DNA of 58,205 nucleotides from Rhodospirillales bacterium (GCA_016712595.1 JADJQT010000008.1:1-58205), one strand, 5' to 3'; numbered from the stretch's first letter, positions 16,625-24,690 are shown. Notes: generated by a model not told the origin, from the letters alone. Made by a program: numbers and translations.

Positions 16625-16948
16625 ATGAGCGCGGACAAACTCAAGGCGCAGCTGACTGGCGCCCTGCTCGACATTTCTGAGAAATGTGCCGCTGCTGCCC
16701 TCGTGGCGGCGGGGGTTGTTGTCGTTGCGGGACAGAACGCTTCAGCGGCCATCGTAGCCGACGTACCCGAGGGCGCCGCTATGGTACAGTCGGCCGCGAT
16801 CGAGGCTTCGCCGCAGCCCTCCGAAGGCGCGATCAACCTCTGGAGCGTCACCACCGATCCCACCAGCGGTGAGCAGATCACCCAGCACTACTCGCATGCC
16901 TCCCACAGCTCGCATAGCTCGCACACCTCGCACTACTCTTCCCGCTAG
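16625..16948 (+). CDS. hxsA: His-Xaa-Ser repeat peptide HxsA (modification substrate)
   Basis: This 107-residue protein has a hydrophobic N-terminal segment (AAAALVAAGVVVVAG, about 22-36), a low-complexity linker, and a C-terminal tract of six uninterrupted H-x-S triplets at residues 88-105 (HYS, HAS, HSS, HSS, HTS, HYS) before a final SR. The tandem HXS tail is the defining feature of HxsA proteins, thought to be substrates of the radical SAM enzymes encoded alongside. It contains a single cysteine (residue 21). An in-frame ATG five codons upstream (16610) is an alternative start. hxsD follows after two bases. Confidence 0.86.
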   Translation: MSADKLKAQLTGALLDISEKCAAAALVAAGVVVVAGQNASAAIVADVPEGAAMVQSAAIEASPQPSEGAINLWSVTTDPTSGEQITQHYSHASHSSHSSHTSHYSSR

Positions 16949-16950
16949 CA

Positions 16951-17307
16951 ATGTCGCCGTTTCCCGAATCGGCCGGCGTGATCGTGGATCAGCGCGGGAC
17001 CACCGTGCTGATCACGATCGATCCGACCCTCTATAGCGAGGACGTCGCTCTGCGGGCGGCTTATTGGCTGGCCGACCGCTGCCACGTCCATATCGGCAAG
17101 ACAAACGGCGGCACGATCACCGCCGAAATCCGCACCAAGGACGGCTGCGATGGCCCAGAACTCACCGCAGCGTGCGGTGAGTTCTGCAATAGCCTGGTCG
17201 ACTTCACCCTTCGGGCACGGGTCGCCCACGAGACGCAGGACATCCAGCGCGCGCTGGTGCAGCGCGCGTTCAATGAGCTGCTGCCCCAGCCGATGCGCCG
17301 AGCCTGA
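16951..17307 (+). CDS. hxsD: His-Xaa-Ser system protein HxsD
   Basis: The 118-residue product matches the small HxsD family in layout: an early TIDPTLYSEDVALRAAYWLADR block, then ELTAACGEFCNSLVDFTLRARVAHETQDI and a C-terminal RALVQRAFNEL. Its role is unknown; the conserved partnership with the two radical SAM enzymes suggests an accessory or peptide-handling part. It begins two bases after hxsA and is followed after 11 bases by hxsB, with GAGGAG near its own stop serving as the ribosome site of hxsB. Confidence 0.86.
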   Translation: MSPFPESAGVIVDQRGTTVLITIDPTLYSEDVALRAAYWLADRCHVHIGKTNGGTITAEIRTKDGCDGPELTAACGEFCNSLVDFTLRARVAHETQDIQRALVQRAFNELLPQPMRRA

Positions 17308-17318
17308 GGAGTAGAGGC

Positions 17319-18815
17319 ATGGGCAGCACGTCGTTCCGTGGACCGGAGGCATTCGCGGAAGCGATGCCCTACCGGCTGATGCCGTTTCATTTTACACGGT
17401 TCGGCAGCGGAAAGGTATTGCTGACGACGCCTTGCGGCGAGTTTAGCGTCCTTAACCGTTCCGCCTTTGACGACTTCGTCGCCAGGCGACTCGCCCCAGA
17501 GTCTCCGCAATACGCGGAGCTGAAGTCTAAGTACTTCCTGACCCACGGCCCGGATCCTGCCACCCTGCGCGTCGCCGCGTCCCAGTGGCGCACGAAGAAG
17601 AGCTTTTTAGAAGGTGGTCCCAAGCTCCACATTTTCGTGCCGACGCTGCGCTGCAACCAAAGTTGCGGGTACTGCCAAGTCTCCCGTGCAAACGCCGACG
17701 CGTTCGGGGTCGACATGACGCGCGAGACCGCGACGCAGGCGATCGAGCTGATGCTCTCCGCCCCCGCGCCCGCGATCACCATGGAGTTTCAGGGCGGCGA
17801 GCCGCTGCTCGCGTTCGATCTCGTCCGCTTCATGGTTGAAACCTCCACGCGACGCGCTGCGTGCGCTCGTAAGGACCTGCGGTTCGTGATCTGCACCAAC
17901 CTAACGCTGCTGAGCGAAGAGCATCTCGCGTTTCTTAGGGACTACGACGTTGCCGTTTCAACTTCGCTCGACGGGCCCGGCGACCTGCACGACCGGAACC
18001 GGCCGATGACGGGTGCTGCGGCCCATGCGGTGGTGGTCCGCAACATGCAGCGTTGCCAGGACGTGCTCGGGCGGGGCAGCGTGTCCGCCCTGATGACGAC
18101 CACCGTGCACAGCCTCGGGAGAGCGCACGAGATCATCGACGAGTACGCCGCCCGCGGGCAGCGCTCGATCTTCATCCGTGAGCTCAACCCGTACGGCTAC
18201 GCTGCCAAGTCGGCCCGGTCGATCGGCTATACCGTCGATGAGTTCGCCTCTTTCTACGCGGAGGCGCTCGAGTACCTGTTCGCCCTCAACCGGCAAGGCC
18301 TGACGATTGCCGAGGGCTACGCCACCATGCTCCTGCGCAAGATCCTGACGCCCTTCGGGGTCGGATTCGTCGACCTGCAGTCGCCAACAGGCGAGGGCTT
18401 CGGCGTCGTCGTCTACAACTATGACGGCGGTGTCTATGCCTCGGACGAGGCGCGCATGCTCGCTGCGATGGGCGACCAGAGCTTTCGGCTCGGCAGCGTC
18501 GACGACAGCTACCTTAATCTCTTCTTCGGCGAGACGATGCAGTGCATCGCCGCTGCGGGGTGCGCCGAAGCGCTGCCGGGCTGCTCTGAGTGCGTGTACT
18601 TGCCCTACTGCGGCGCCGACCCCATACGGCACTACCGGACACAAGGCGACCTCATCGGCAATCGCCCGACGAGTTCCTTCTGCAAGAAGCAGCAGGCGAT
18701 CTTCAAAATCTTGTTCGGTCTGCTGATCGATGGCCCAGCGGAGACGCGCAACACGCTCCTGAGTTGGGTTCACCCCGGTCGATGCGCACTGCCGAGGCCC
18801 GCATGGCTGTCGTGA
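17319..18815 (+). CDS. hxsB: His-Xaa-Ser system radical SAM maturase HxsB
   Basis: The 498-residue enzyme has an N-terminal ~105-residue region specific to HxsB, the radical SAM cluster motif LRCNQSCGYCQ with Cys 112, 116 and 119, and MEFQGGEPLLAFD for SAM binding. A cysteine-rich C-terminus (CIAAAGC, CSECVYLPYCGADP, SSFCKKQQ) resembles a SPASM-type auxiliary cluster domain. It presumably modifies the HXS tail of HxsA; the chemistry is not read from the sequence. Its end overlaps the likely start of hxsC. Confidence 0.9.
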   Translation: MGSTSFRGPEAFAEAMPYRLMPFHFTRFGSGKVLLTTPCGEFSVLNRSAFDDFVARRLAPESPQYAELKSKYFLTHGPDPATLRVAASQWRTKKSFLEGGPKLHIFVPTLRCNQSCGYCQVSRANADAFGVDMTRETATQAIELMLSAPAPAITMEFQGGEPLLAFDLVRFMVETSTRRAACARKDLRFVICTNLTLLSEEHLAFLRDYDVAVSTSLDGPGDLHDRNRPMTGAAAHAVVVRNMQRCQDVLGRGSVSALMTTTVHSLGRAHEIIDEYAARGQRSIFIRELNPYGYAAKSARSIGYTVDEFASFYAEALEYLFALNRQGLTIAEGYATMLLRKILTPFGVGFVDLQSPTGEGFGVVVYNYDGGVYASDEARMLAAMGDQSFRLGSVDDSYLNLFFGETMQCIAAAGCAEALPGCSECVYLPYCGADPIRHYRTQGDLIGNRPTSSFCKKQQAIFKILFGLLIDGPAETRNTLLSWVHPGRCALPRPAWLS

Positions 18816-19954
18816 TGGCCGTAAGCGGTCGGTTCGCGTTCGCACACCCGGCCATCGTCGGGCGCGTGTCGGAGAGCGTCGAGGTGCTCTCGCCTGCCGA
18901 CACGGTGCTCGTCTGTCGCAGCGGCCGAATTCCCAAGGCTGACCTCGAGCCTTTCGCAGCGGCCCTGGTAGAGGGCGGCCGCGAGGTGTGCCTGGCTACG
19001 CCGCGAATGGGCGTTTACGAGCGTCTCGACCATCTCGAGGACGGCGACCTAGTGCTCATCGACGGACGAAGTGGGCGGATCCGCACGCTGTTTCGCAAGG
19101 CGTCGACGCACAACGCCCTGTTCGTCACCGAGCGGTGCAACAGCTCGTGCCTCATGTGCTCACAGCCGCCCAAGGACCGTGACGACCATCAGCTCGCGGT
19201 GTGTCTGCGTATGATCGAGCTACTGCAGGCCGATCCGCCAGAACGCCTGGGCATTACCGGCGGCGAACCGACCCTCCTTCGCGCAGGCTTTCTCGAGCTT
19301 CTGGCCGCGCTCAAAGAGCGGTTGCCCGCAACTTCCATCACCTGCCTCAGCAACGGGCGCACGTTTTCCGATGTCAGCTTTGCCGAGGCTGTCGGGCGGA
19401 TCGGCCTGCCGCGGCTGCGATTCAGCATTCCCCTGCACGGCAGCATTTCCGACCGGCACGACTACATCGCCCAAGCCGCCGGCTCATTCCTCGAGACCGT
19501 GGCCGGCATGTACAACTTAGCGAGCAATGGCGTCGAGACCGAGATCCGCGTCGTGCTGCATGCCCTCAGTGTACCTCACCTCATCGATCTCGCTGAATAC
19601 ATCAGCCGAAAGCTGCCCTTTGCGCATCAGGTGGCGTTCATGGGGCTAGAGCAGATGGGCTACGTTAAGAAGAACCGGGACCTTCTGCGGATTGACCCGG
19701 CCGACTATGCGAAGCAGCTCACTGGCGCGGTCGAGCACCTCTATCGGCGCGGTATGAATGTCTCGATCTACAACCTGGCACTCTGTCAAATCCCGCGTAG
19801 CCTGTGGGGCCTTGCGCGGCAAAGCATCTCGGATCACAAGCGCGTCATGTACGAAGAGTGTGGTCGATGCGATGCGGCAGCGCACTGCGCGGGTTTTTTC
19901 ACTTCGAGCAAGGAGCAGCACCGCGCGCCAATCCAGCCTTTGGCTCTGCAGTGA
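18803..19954 (+). CDS. hxsC: His-Xaa-Ser system radical SAM maturase HxsC
   Basis: The ~383-residue protein has the cluster motif TERCNSSCLMCSQPPKDRDD with Cys near 112, 116 and 119, then GITGGEPTLLRAG. The C-terminal signature is CQIPRSLWGLARQSISDHK, then CGRCDAAAHCAGFFTSSKE, characteristic of HxsC. Possible starts are ATG at 18782, 18803 and 18815; GAGG upstream favours 18803, while 18815 would couple by TGATG to the hxsB stop. The overlap indicates translational coupling. It is the last gene of the operon. No transporter or protease gene follows before the IS6 remnant. Confidence 0.9.
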   Translation: MAVVMAVSGRFAFAHPAIVGRVSESVEVLSPADTVLVCRSGRIPKADLEPFAAALVEGGREVCLATPRMGVYERLDHLEDGDLVLIDGRSGRIRTLFRKASTHNALFVTERCNSSCLMCSQPPKDRDDHQLAVCLRMIELLQADPPERLGITGGEPTLLRAGFLELLAALKERLPATSITCLSNGRTFSDVSFAEAVGRIGLPRLRFSIPLHGSISDRHDYIAQAAGSFLETVAGMYNLASNGVETEIRVVLHALSVPHLIDLAEYISRKLPFAHQVAFMGLEQMGYVKKNRDLLRIDPADYAKQLTGAVEHLYRRGMNVSIYNLALCQIPRSLWGLARQSISDHKRVMYEECGRCDAAAHCAGFFTSSKEQHRAPIQPLALQ

Positions 19955-20019
19955 CGTAATGCCGATCGCCAGGGCGTCGGACCGATCATGACGCGTGCGC
20001 AAAGGTGCGGGTCCGTTAA

Positions 20020-20100
20020 GATAACCTACTGATATCGCCAAAGAGTCAGCTTTTCAGCTCAATGCTCGGTCCTGAGTGGCTTGTGGCGCTCGGTGAAGCA
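20020..20100 (+). repeat. ~81-bp imperfect inverted repeat, left copy
   Basis: This stretch, with core GATATCGCCAAAGAGTCAGC then TTTTCAGCTC, recurs in opposite orientation at 28390-28471 with roughly 85-90% identity by eye. It directly precedes the IS6 remnant and follows the hxs locus. Its origin is unknown; it may be an end of an older element. Confidence 0.55.
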
Positions 20101-20134
20101 GGCTCGATCCGTAGCGGGTGAGATCGAACGTCAG

Positions 20135-20838
20135 GGCTCTGTTGCAAAGCTCGCGGCTATCTGGCGGGATGTGGTCGTAACCAGGGGATGCTGGGCCGTG
20201 TCGGACTTCAAGGGGCGCCACTTCGAGGGCGAGATCGTGCTGTGGGCGGTACGGTGGTACTGCCGCTACGGAGTGAGCTACCGTGATCTCGAGCAGATGA
20301 TGGGCGAGCATCGACTTCTATCTGTCGCCGACGCGGAACACGAAGGCGGCGAAGCGCTTTCTCGGCAAGGCGCTTAAGGGCCTGAAAGACTGGGAGAAGC
20401 CGCGGGTGGTCAACACGGACAAGGCGCCGACCTACGTGGCGGCACTCGCCGAACTGAAGGCCGAAGGCAAGTGCCCGAAGGACACGCGGCACCGGCAGGT
20501 GAAGTACCTCAACAACGTCATCGAAGCCGATCACGGCAAGCTGAAGCAGCTGATCCGCCCGGTGCGCGGCTTCAAGACGCTGAAGACCGCCTACGCGACG
20601 ATCAAGGGCTTCGAGGTGATGCGGGCTCTACGCAAGGGCCAGGCGGCGATCTTCAACATCACGCGCGACATCCGCGGCGAGGCGCGTCTGGTGGAGCGCG
20701 CCTTCGGTCTCGGCGTCTGCGCGTTGGCAGAGGCCATGCAGGTCGTCAGCGAACGGCTCGAGCTCCAGGCAGCCTGAGCACGGAACGGTCATCCGCCGGG
20801 ATCGTCACGCGTCCGGAGCCAAAGTTTGCAACAGAGCC
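20135..20838 (+). mobile_element. IS6-family insertion sequence with internal deletion
   Basis: The ends GGCTCTGTTGCAAA and TTTGCAACAGAGCC are typical IS6/IS26/IS6100-type inverted repeats. The element is ~704 bp, shorter than the ~800-880 bp usual for the family. Flanking octamers differ, so there is no target duplication. Its right end has cut the 5' part of a ParE-like toxin gene. A second copy of the right end alone is at 23750-23793 in opposite orientation. Confidence 0.82.
20198..20777 (+). pseudogene. IS6-family transposase with deleted catalytic core
   Basis: The 5' part reads DFKGRHFEGEIVLWAVRWYC then RYGVSYRDLEQMMGE, the helix-turn-helix start of IS6 transposases. Right after MMGE it jumps in a shifted frame to IDFYLSPTRNTKAAKRFLG, and then continues to VNTDKAPTY, VEADHGKLKQLIRPVRGFK and the normal C-terminus. 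Roughly 70 codons carrying the first catalytic aspartate region (WRVDETY) are missing. The protein cannot be functional. Confidence 0.8.
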
Positions 20839-20840
20839 TT

Positions 20841-21083
20841 TACGTGCACGGCGCGGCGGAGTTCGGCATCGATCAGGCCGAGCGCTATCACGAGGGCATG
20901 GCATCGGTTTTCGATCTGCTGGCTAAAAACCCGCACCTGGCCCGCGAGCGCACGGAATTCGACCCGCCGGTGCGGCTGCACCCTTACCAGGCACACATGA
21001 TCGCCTACATCATCCGAGATGACGGAATCCTGATTATCCGTGTTCTCCACGGGCGGCAGGCGTGGGAACGGTATCTGCCATGA
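20841..21083 (+). pseudogene. ParE/RelE-family toxin, 5' end removed by IS6
   Basis: The frame entering from the IS end reads YVHGAAEFGIDQAERYHEGM, then DLLAKNPHLARERTEF and IIRVLHGRQAWERYLP. These are the middle and C-terminal blocks of ParE toxins. The first ~15-20 residues and the matching antitoxin gene are gone. The IS6 inverted repeat abuts the surviving codons directly. Confidence 0.68.
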
Positions 21084-21180
21084 AAATCGGAGCAGAACCT
21101 CGACCTTCAGCACCAGGCGCTGGAGGCTGCCGGGTGCGAGGTCATTCACGAGGACCGGGGCCTTTCCGGAGCAGCGAAGC
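21080..21180 (+). pseudogene. Serine resolvase 5' remnant
   Basis: ATGAAAATCGG is followed by codons reading EQNLDLQHQALEAAGCEVIH then EDRGLSGAAKQ. This is the start of a resolvase like the intact one at 22132 (MKIDYARVSTDEQNL.LQ), with the codons for the YARVSTD strand deleted and nothing after ~35 codons. It begins overlapping the ParE stop. Confidence 0.6.
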
Positions 21181-21198
21181 AAGACTCGGAGATTGCTT

Positions 21199-21798
21199 AT
21201 GGTTGGCGGAAACGAAGCAACAGCACAGGCTGGGGTCGAATCTTTTAAACAGAAGGAAAGAATTGAAATTATTCTGAGAGAGTACGAATCGCTTAGGCTG
21301 GAAATATTAGAGCGTACTGGCCATATGTACCAGCTATTAGTAGCCTGCGCTGCTGTATTTTTGTGGGTTCTAACGAACTCCTTTAGTTTGTCTACCCTGT
21401 TGGTAATACTCTCTGTCATTATGCTCGGCGGGGCTTTTTCGTGGCTGATTGATCGCGACATAAGGAAGGCGGCGGAGCGGCTTCGTCAAATCGAACACGA
21501 CATCAATCGCAGAGTGGGCGAGGATCTGCTTGTTTGGGAATCACGCTGGGGCGGCGCGATTAGCGGCTTTTTCGGCCCCGCGCGCCCATTATCAAAGGCA
21601 GAGGCCCACGCTTGGTTGCTCAAGGGAGCGGATCCTCCTTGGGTTGGCCAACTCCTGATGTTCATTTGGCGGGTCATCCGACCCGCTATTCAGCCGCTGT
21701 GGCAGGGCTTGAAGCTTGTCGTCACCAGCATCTCGAACATGTGCGGCAATTGGCGGCAGAAGATTAAGGGGCTGTCCGGAAAAATCTTGAATCGCTGA
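21199..21798 (+). CDS. Two-TM membrane protein of unknown function
   Basis: The ATG at 21199 has GGAG 7 bases upstream. The 199-residue product has a charged N-terminal helix (KERIEIILREYESLRLEILE), two adjacent hydrophobic segments near residues 43-62 and 65-85, then a long basic/amphipathic cytoplasmic part with a third weak hydrophobic stretch (WVGQLLMFIWRVIRP). It is less GC-rich than its surroundings and has no known motif. It lies within the segment bounded by inverted IS6 ends. Confidence 0.6.
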   Translation: MVGGNEATAQAGVESFKQKERIEIILREYESLRLEILERTGHMYQLLVACAAVFLWVLTNSFSLSTLLVILSVIMLGGAFSWLIDRDIRKAAERLRQIEHDINRRVGEDLLVWESRWGGAISGFFGPARPLSKAEAHAWLLKGADPPWVGQLLMFIWRVIRPAIQPLWQGLKLVVTSISNMCGNWRQKIKGLSGKILNR

Positions 21799-21824
21799 AA
21801 TACAGCCTCTTCATCATCCCCACA

Positions 21825-22067
21825 TCAGGAGGAGGAGATTGGCGGAGCGTCCGAGAGATCGAGCCGGGTCTTGATCCGGTCAAGATCAACCTCGACAGCG
21901 GCAAGCGCTCTTTCCTGCCGGAAAATATCGCCACGCAGCGCATGCACATCTTGGCGTAAGCTGGTAATGGAAAGCTTGACATCCCCAAGCGTCTCCTCGT
22001 TCGCGTCAACACGACCGCGAATGTAGCGCAAGTGCTCAAGAACAATTTCTTTCGGATCATCTGCCAT
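21825..22067 (-). CDS. Small coiled-coil protein, 80 aa
   Basis: The product reads MADDPKEIVLEHLRYIRGRV at its start and then has heptad-like helices rich in Leu/Arg/Glu. Small proteins of this type are common and uncharacterised in alphaproteobacteria. No ribosome site is seen; a consensus TATAAT ends nine bases before the ATG, so the message may be leaderless. Confidence 0.5.
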   Translation of the reverse strand: MADDPKEIVLEHLRYIRGRVDANEETLGDVKLSITSLRQDVHALRGDIFRQERALAAVEVDLDRIKTRLDLSDAPPISSS

Positions 22068-22076
22068 TGTACATGA

Positions 22077-22106
22077 ATTATACTATGCCTTGCCTCAAAT
22101 CCACAA
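22077..22106 (-). promoter_or_regulatory. Promoter with consensus -10 for the small coiled-coil gene
   Basis: Read on the minus strand, TTGTGG (22101-22106), an 18-base spacer and TATAAT (22077-22082) precede the ATG at 22067. The short distance predicts a transcript starting at or next to the start codon. Confidence 0.45.
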
Positions 22107-22131
22107 AAAACACATAACGTTTCTGTAAAAT

Positions 22132-22701
22132 ATGAAAATCGATTACGCCCGCGTCTCCACGGATGAGCAGAACCTCGCCCTTCAGCAGCAGGCGCTGGAG
22201 GCTGCCGGGTGCGAGGTCGTCTATGCCGACAAGGTATCGGGGGCCGTGACGGAGCGTCCCCAGCTCGCGGCGGCGCTTGCCCGCCTCGGTCCCGGCGACG
22301 TGCTGGTGGTGTGGAAGCTGGACCGTCTGGGCCACTCCCTCGTCCACCTGATCGGCATGATTGACGGGATCGGCAAGGCCGGGGCGGGGTTTCAGTCGCT
22401 TTCGGAATCCATCGACGCGACAACCGCCGGGGGCCGGTTGATCTTCCACGTCATGGGCGCCCTGGCGGAGTTCGAGCGCTCCCTGATCGGCGAACGGACC
22501 TCGGCGGGCATGAAGGCCGCGAAGCGCCGGGGGAAGCACGTCGGACGGCCCGCGAAGCTCACGGCGCACCAGCTCGCCCACGCGCGGACGCTCATCGAGG
22601 AAGAAACGGAAACTCGCGCCGGGATTGCCGCGCTGTTCGGCGTGGACGTAGCGACACTGCGGCGGGCGCTGCGGTTAGGCGGTCCGCGAAATCAATCGTG
22701 A
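22132..22701 (+). CDS. Serine resolvase (Tn3-type/TnpR family)
   Basis: The 189-residue protein begins MKIDYARVSTDEQNLALQQQ with the catalytic serine at residue 9. It continues with VVWKLDRLGHSLVHL, the GGRLIFHVMGALAEFERSLI dimer helix and a C-terminal helix-turn-helix (about 160-185). It appears intact. The first ~25 codons are closely similar to the relic at 21080-21180, so two resolvases of one lineage were once side by side. It is not followed by an HNH gene, unlike the other two small serine recombinases here. Confidence 0.86.
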   Translation: MKIDYARVSTDEQNLALQQQALEAAGCEVVYADKVSGAVTERPQLAAALARLGPGDVLVVWKLDRLGHSLVHLIGMIDGIGKAGAGFQSLSESIDATTAGGRLIFHVMGALAEFERSLIGERTSAGMKAAKRRGKHVGRPAKLTAHQLAHARTLIEEETETRAGIAALFGVDVATLRRALRLGGPRNQS

Positions 22702-23080
22702 GGGTTGATGATTCGCCACCACCCCAACTATATCTGGAAAGCTCTACCTCGTGATGTTTCCATATGGTGTGTAGCATCAGTATATAGTTTACATATCAAC
22801 AGAACACCATATTGGTTGACAAACTGTCCATATCTTGTAAAATTTCGCACCGCTGTATCCGGCCGTGGGGTGGTAGTTGCGCCGGTCCGGCTTCCATGTT
22901 ATAGCTCCGAACGTGCAAAAGGCGGGACCGCGCCAACGGCCCCGCCTTTCTGAAACGGTTTCGGTCCTCTGCGGCGGGCCATGATCGAATCAGGCCATGG
23001 CGCGGCGCTTCGGTCCCCCTTCTCCCGAACGCTACTCCCTGACGCACAAACTTTCAACCCGTCGCAGGGAGTAGTTTGAA
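22702..23080. other. Intergenic region after resolvase
   Basis: No supported gene is present; a weak 82-codon frame from 22705 lacks a ribosome site and has no coherent protein features. The interval holds the hairpin at 22918-22949 and ends with the CAGGGAG ribosome site of the next gene. Confidence 0.4.
22918..22949. terminator. Bidirectional terminator-like hairpin
   Basis: Arms AAAGGCGGG (22918-22926) and CCCGCCTTT (22941-22949) form a perfect 9-bp stem with a 14-base loop. T residues follow on either strand. It could end the resolvase transcript. Confidence 0.5.
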
Positions 23081-23263
23081 TTGGCATCAGTACGTGATTT
23101 GTCACCGGAAACCGTGGCCATCATCAAGGCCCGCCTTAGAAGAGGTGATCTTCAACATCGAATCGGAGCCGACTACGATATCAACTCTGGTCGGATCTCC
23201 GAAATCAACACCGGCAAGCGGTTTGCCGATATCGAACCGGCGGAGACGATCGGTCATGAGTAA
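23081..23263 (+). CDS. Small helix-turn-helix protein, 60 aa
   Basis: A TTG start at 23081 follows CAGGGAG at a suitable distance. The product has LSPETVAIIKARLRRGDLQH followed by a helix-turn-helix-like ADYDINSGRISEINTGKRF. Short proteins with this motif are widespread in alphaproteobacteria and presumably bind DNA. Its last two codons overlap the start of the next gene. Confidence 0.55.
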   Translation: MASVRDLSPETVAIIKARLRRGDLQHRIGADYDINSGRISEINTGKRFADIEPAETIGHE

Positions 23264-23444
23264 AGACGATCTCCTCAAGCCGGGCAAACGGTGCCCCCAG
23301 TCAGGCCAGTACGAAATTACCGGTCCACGCGGCGGGGGAACTGGCGAAGAGCGAACCGTTGTAGAGCGTGAGCCAATGCCGCCGACTCCGGACCGGGGTC
23401 AACAGTATCGGCTGGTTGATCCAACCAAGCATCGAAAAAAGTAG
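23256..23444 (+). CDS. YjzC-like small protein, 62 aa
   Basis: The ATG overlaps the end of the previous gene by eight bases. The product MSKDDLLKPGKRCPQSGQYE, with a later RGGGTGEERTVVE and Pro-rich tail, follows the KPG..CP.SG.Y pattern of the YjzC family, whose function is not known. A 10-bp-stem hairpin follows 20 bases after the stop, suggesting the two small genes form an operon. Confidence 0.5.
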   Translation: MSKDDLLKPGKRCPQSGQYEITGPRGGGTGEERTVVEREPMPPTPDRGQQYRLVDPTKHRKK

Positions 23445-23464
23445 AGTCCCAAGGCCCTTCAGGA

Positions 23465-23494
23465 AGACCGGCCATTCTCACGAGTGGCCGGTCT
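23465..23494 (+). terminator. Hairpin after the YjzC-like gene
   Basis: Arms AGACCGGCCA and TGGCCGGTCT form a perfect 10-bp stem with a 10-base loop. The T-run is poor, so termination strength is uncertain. Confidence 0.5.
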
Positions 23495-23610
23495 CATGCG
23501 CCTCCCGCCGTGCTATCCTGCCCGCTCTATGGCGTGACCCCTCACGGCTCTTCGAAGCCAAAACCTTCCTGAGAGCGGCGTATCCGTTAAGCCCTCGCTT
23601 TCTTTGAAAT

Positions 23611-23636
23611 GGGGTGCAGGCAATTGCCTGCACCCC
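23611..23636. repeat. 26-bp perfect palindrome
   Basis: GGGGTGCAGGCAA is followed immediately by its exact complement, giving 13+13 bases without a loop. It lies in a gene-free interval (23445-23749) just before the IS6 end remnant. It may be a site for a DNA-binding protein or a transcript hairpin. Confidence 0.55.
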
Positions 23637-23749
23637 TGCCACGTGACGAACGCGGAGGGTGTGGGGTGGTGCGCAATCGAGGGTGACCGGGTTGCGAGTG
23701 AGCGGGGCTAACAGCCCTGCGAAGCGAGCGACCCTGTTGCCCGGCAGAT

Positions 23750-23793
23750 GGCTCTGTTGCAAACTTTGGCTCCGGACGCGTGACGATCCCGGC
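23750..23793 (-). mobile_element. IS6 right-end remnant (44 bp), inverted
   Basis: These 44 bases are the reverse complement of the last bases of the IS6 element ending at 20838, including the GGCTCTGTTGCAAA inverted repeat and the TCCGGACGCGTGACGATCCC tail. The match stops where ardC coding sequence begins, so the rest of the IS copy was lost. Confidence 0.72.
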
Positions 23794-24523
23794 TGCAGGC
23801 TGTGAAGATAATCGGCGGCGCGCTGTGCATGGGCGGCGGCGCTGAAGATGGCGCGCTTGTCGGCCTTCAGGACGGAAAGCCAGTGCGCCAGATAGGCGGC
23901 GTGTTCTTCCCTCGGCTCCGGCGACAGGCCCAAATCGGCGCAGATGAAAGCGGCGCCCATCTCGGCGACAAGTTCCTCCATGGCGTAACCGGAATCCCCA
24001 AAACGCTTGCGGCCAAAGTCGCGGTCGAGACGTGCGGTCGTCTTCGTCCAGTGGGTCGTTTCATGCGCCAAGGTCGCGTAATAGGCCTCCGGCTCCTTGA
24101 AGGCCCCGAAGGGCGGCATTTGAATCCTGTCCTCGGACGGGCTGAAAAATGCACGGTTGCCGCCGTTGCTGACCTTCGCGCCGGTGCTGGCGAAAAAGGC
24201 CTCGGCCGCCTCGATGCGCTCCACCTTCTCGGTGACAGGCTCGGCCAAGGCGGAAAAATGCGCGGGCAGCTTCTCCACCTGCTCGACGTTGAAAACGGTG
24301 TAGCCCTTCATGAAGGGAATATCTCGCTCCTGCTCCTCGCCGGTCTTGGGGTCGGCTTCGGTGCGGGTGATGGTGTTGGCATAGACAACGAGATTCCCCG
24401 TCTCGCCCTTGCGGACGTTGCCGCCCAATTCCAAAGCCTGGTTGAAGGTCATCCATATCGGCGCGGAATAACCACGCTTGGCGGCCGCTCCCCACAACAT
24501 CAAAACATTGATGCCGCGATAGG
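23794..24523 (-). pseudogene. ardC: ArdC-like antirestriction protein, truncated at both ends
   Basis: The surviving frame runs from TYRGINVLMLWGAAAKRGYS through WMTFNQALELGGNVRKGE, the zincin motif YYATLAHETTHWTK (HExxH-type, E and both H present), MEELVAEMGAAFICADLGL and QRAADYLHSLQP. This is the ArdC/zincin-like antirestriction family. The N-terminal ssDNA-binding start is cut at 24523/24524 by a transposon end (TGTAGC). The C-terminal few codons are replaced by the IS6 remnant, giving a chimeric tail. Plasmid ArdC proteins protect incoming DNA from restriction; this copy is probably dead. Confidence 0.75.
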
Positions 24524-24575
24524 TGTAGCAACGCGCAATGATGCGCGGCTCGACGCGCACTTATCGGCCATATCC

Positions 24576-24690
24576 GACGCACGTTATCTGAGACTGTAGA
24601 GTGCAACGGACGCACGCTCTTTGAGACTCAACGCACGCTCCGTGAGACGGACGCGCAATCATCCGGTTCTCACGCACGCTCGCTGAGACT
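24576..24690 (+). repeat. Ladder of four ~20-bp subterminal repeats
   Basis: Units at 24576, 24609, 24630 and 24671 follow the pattern RACGCACGYTNNYTGAGACT (for example GACGCACGCTCTTTGAGACT at 24609). Start-to-start spacing is 33, 21 and 41 bases, and the first unit is 52 bases from the transposon end. The same offsets recur at 26861, 26894, 26915 and 26956. Such arrays are what multi-site transposase-binding ends look like. Confidence 0.7.

Noticed and set aside
22705..22953. 82-codon frame after the resolvase
   Set aside because: It has no ribosome site, runs through the hairpin at 22918-22949 and has no protein-like features.
24576..24690. Repeat ladder as a plasmid iteron origin
   Set aside because: The same ladder occurs at three ends with fixed distance to terminal repeats, and no replication initiator gene is adjacent.
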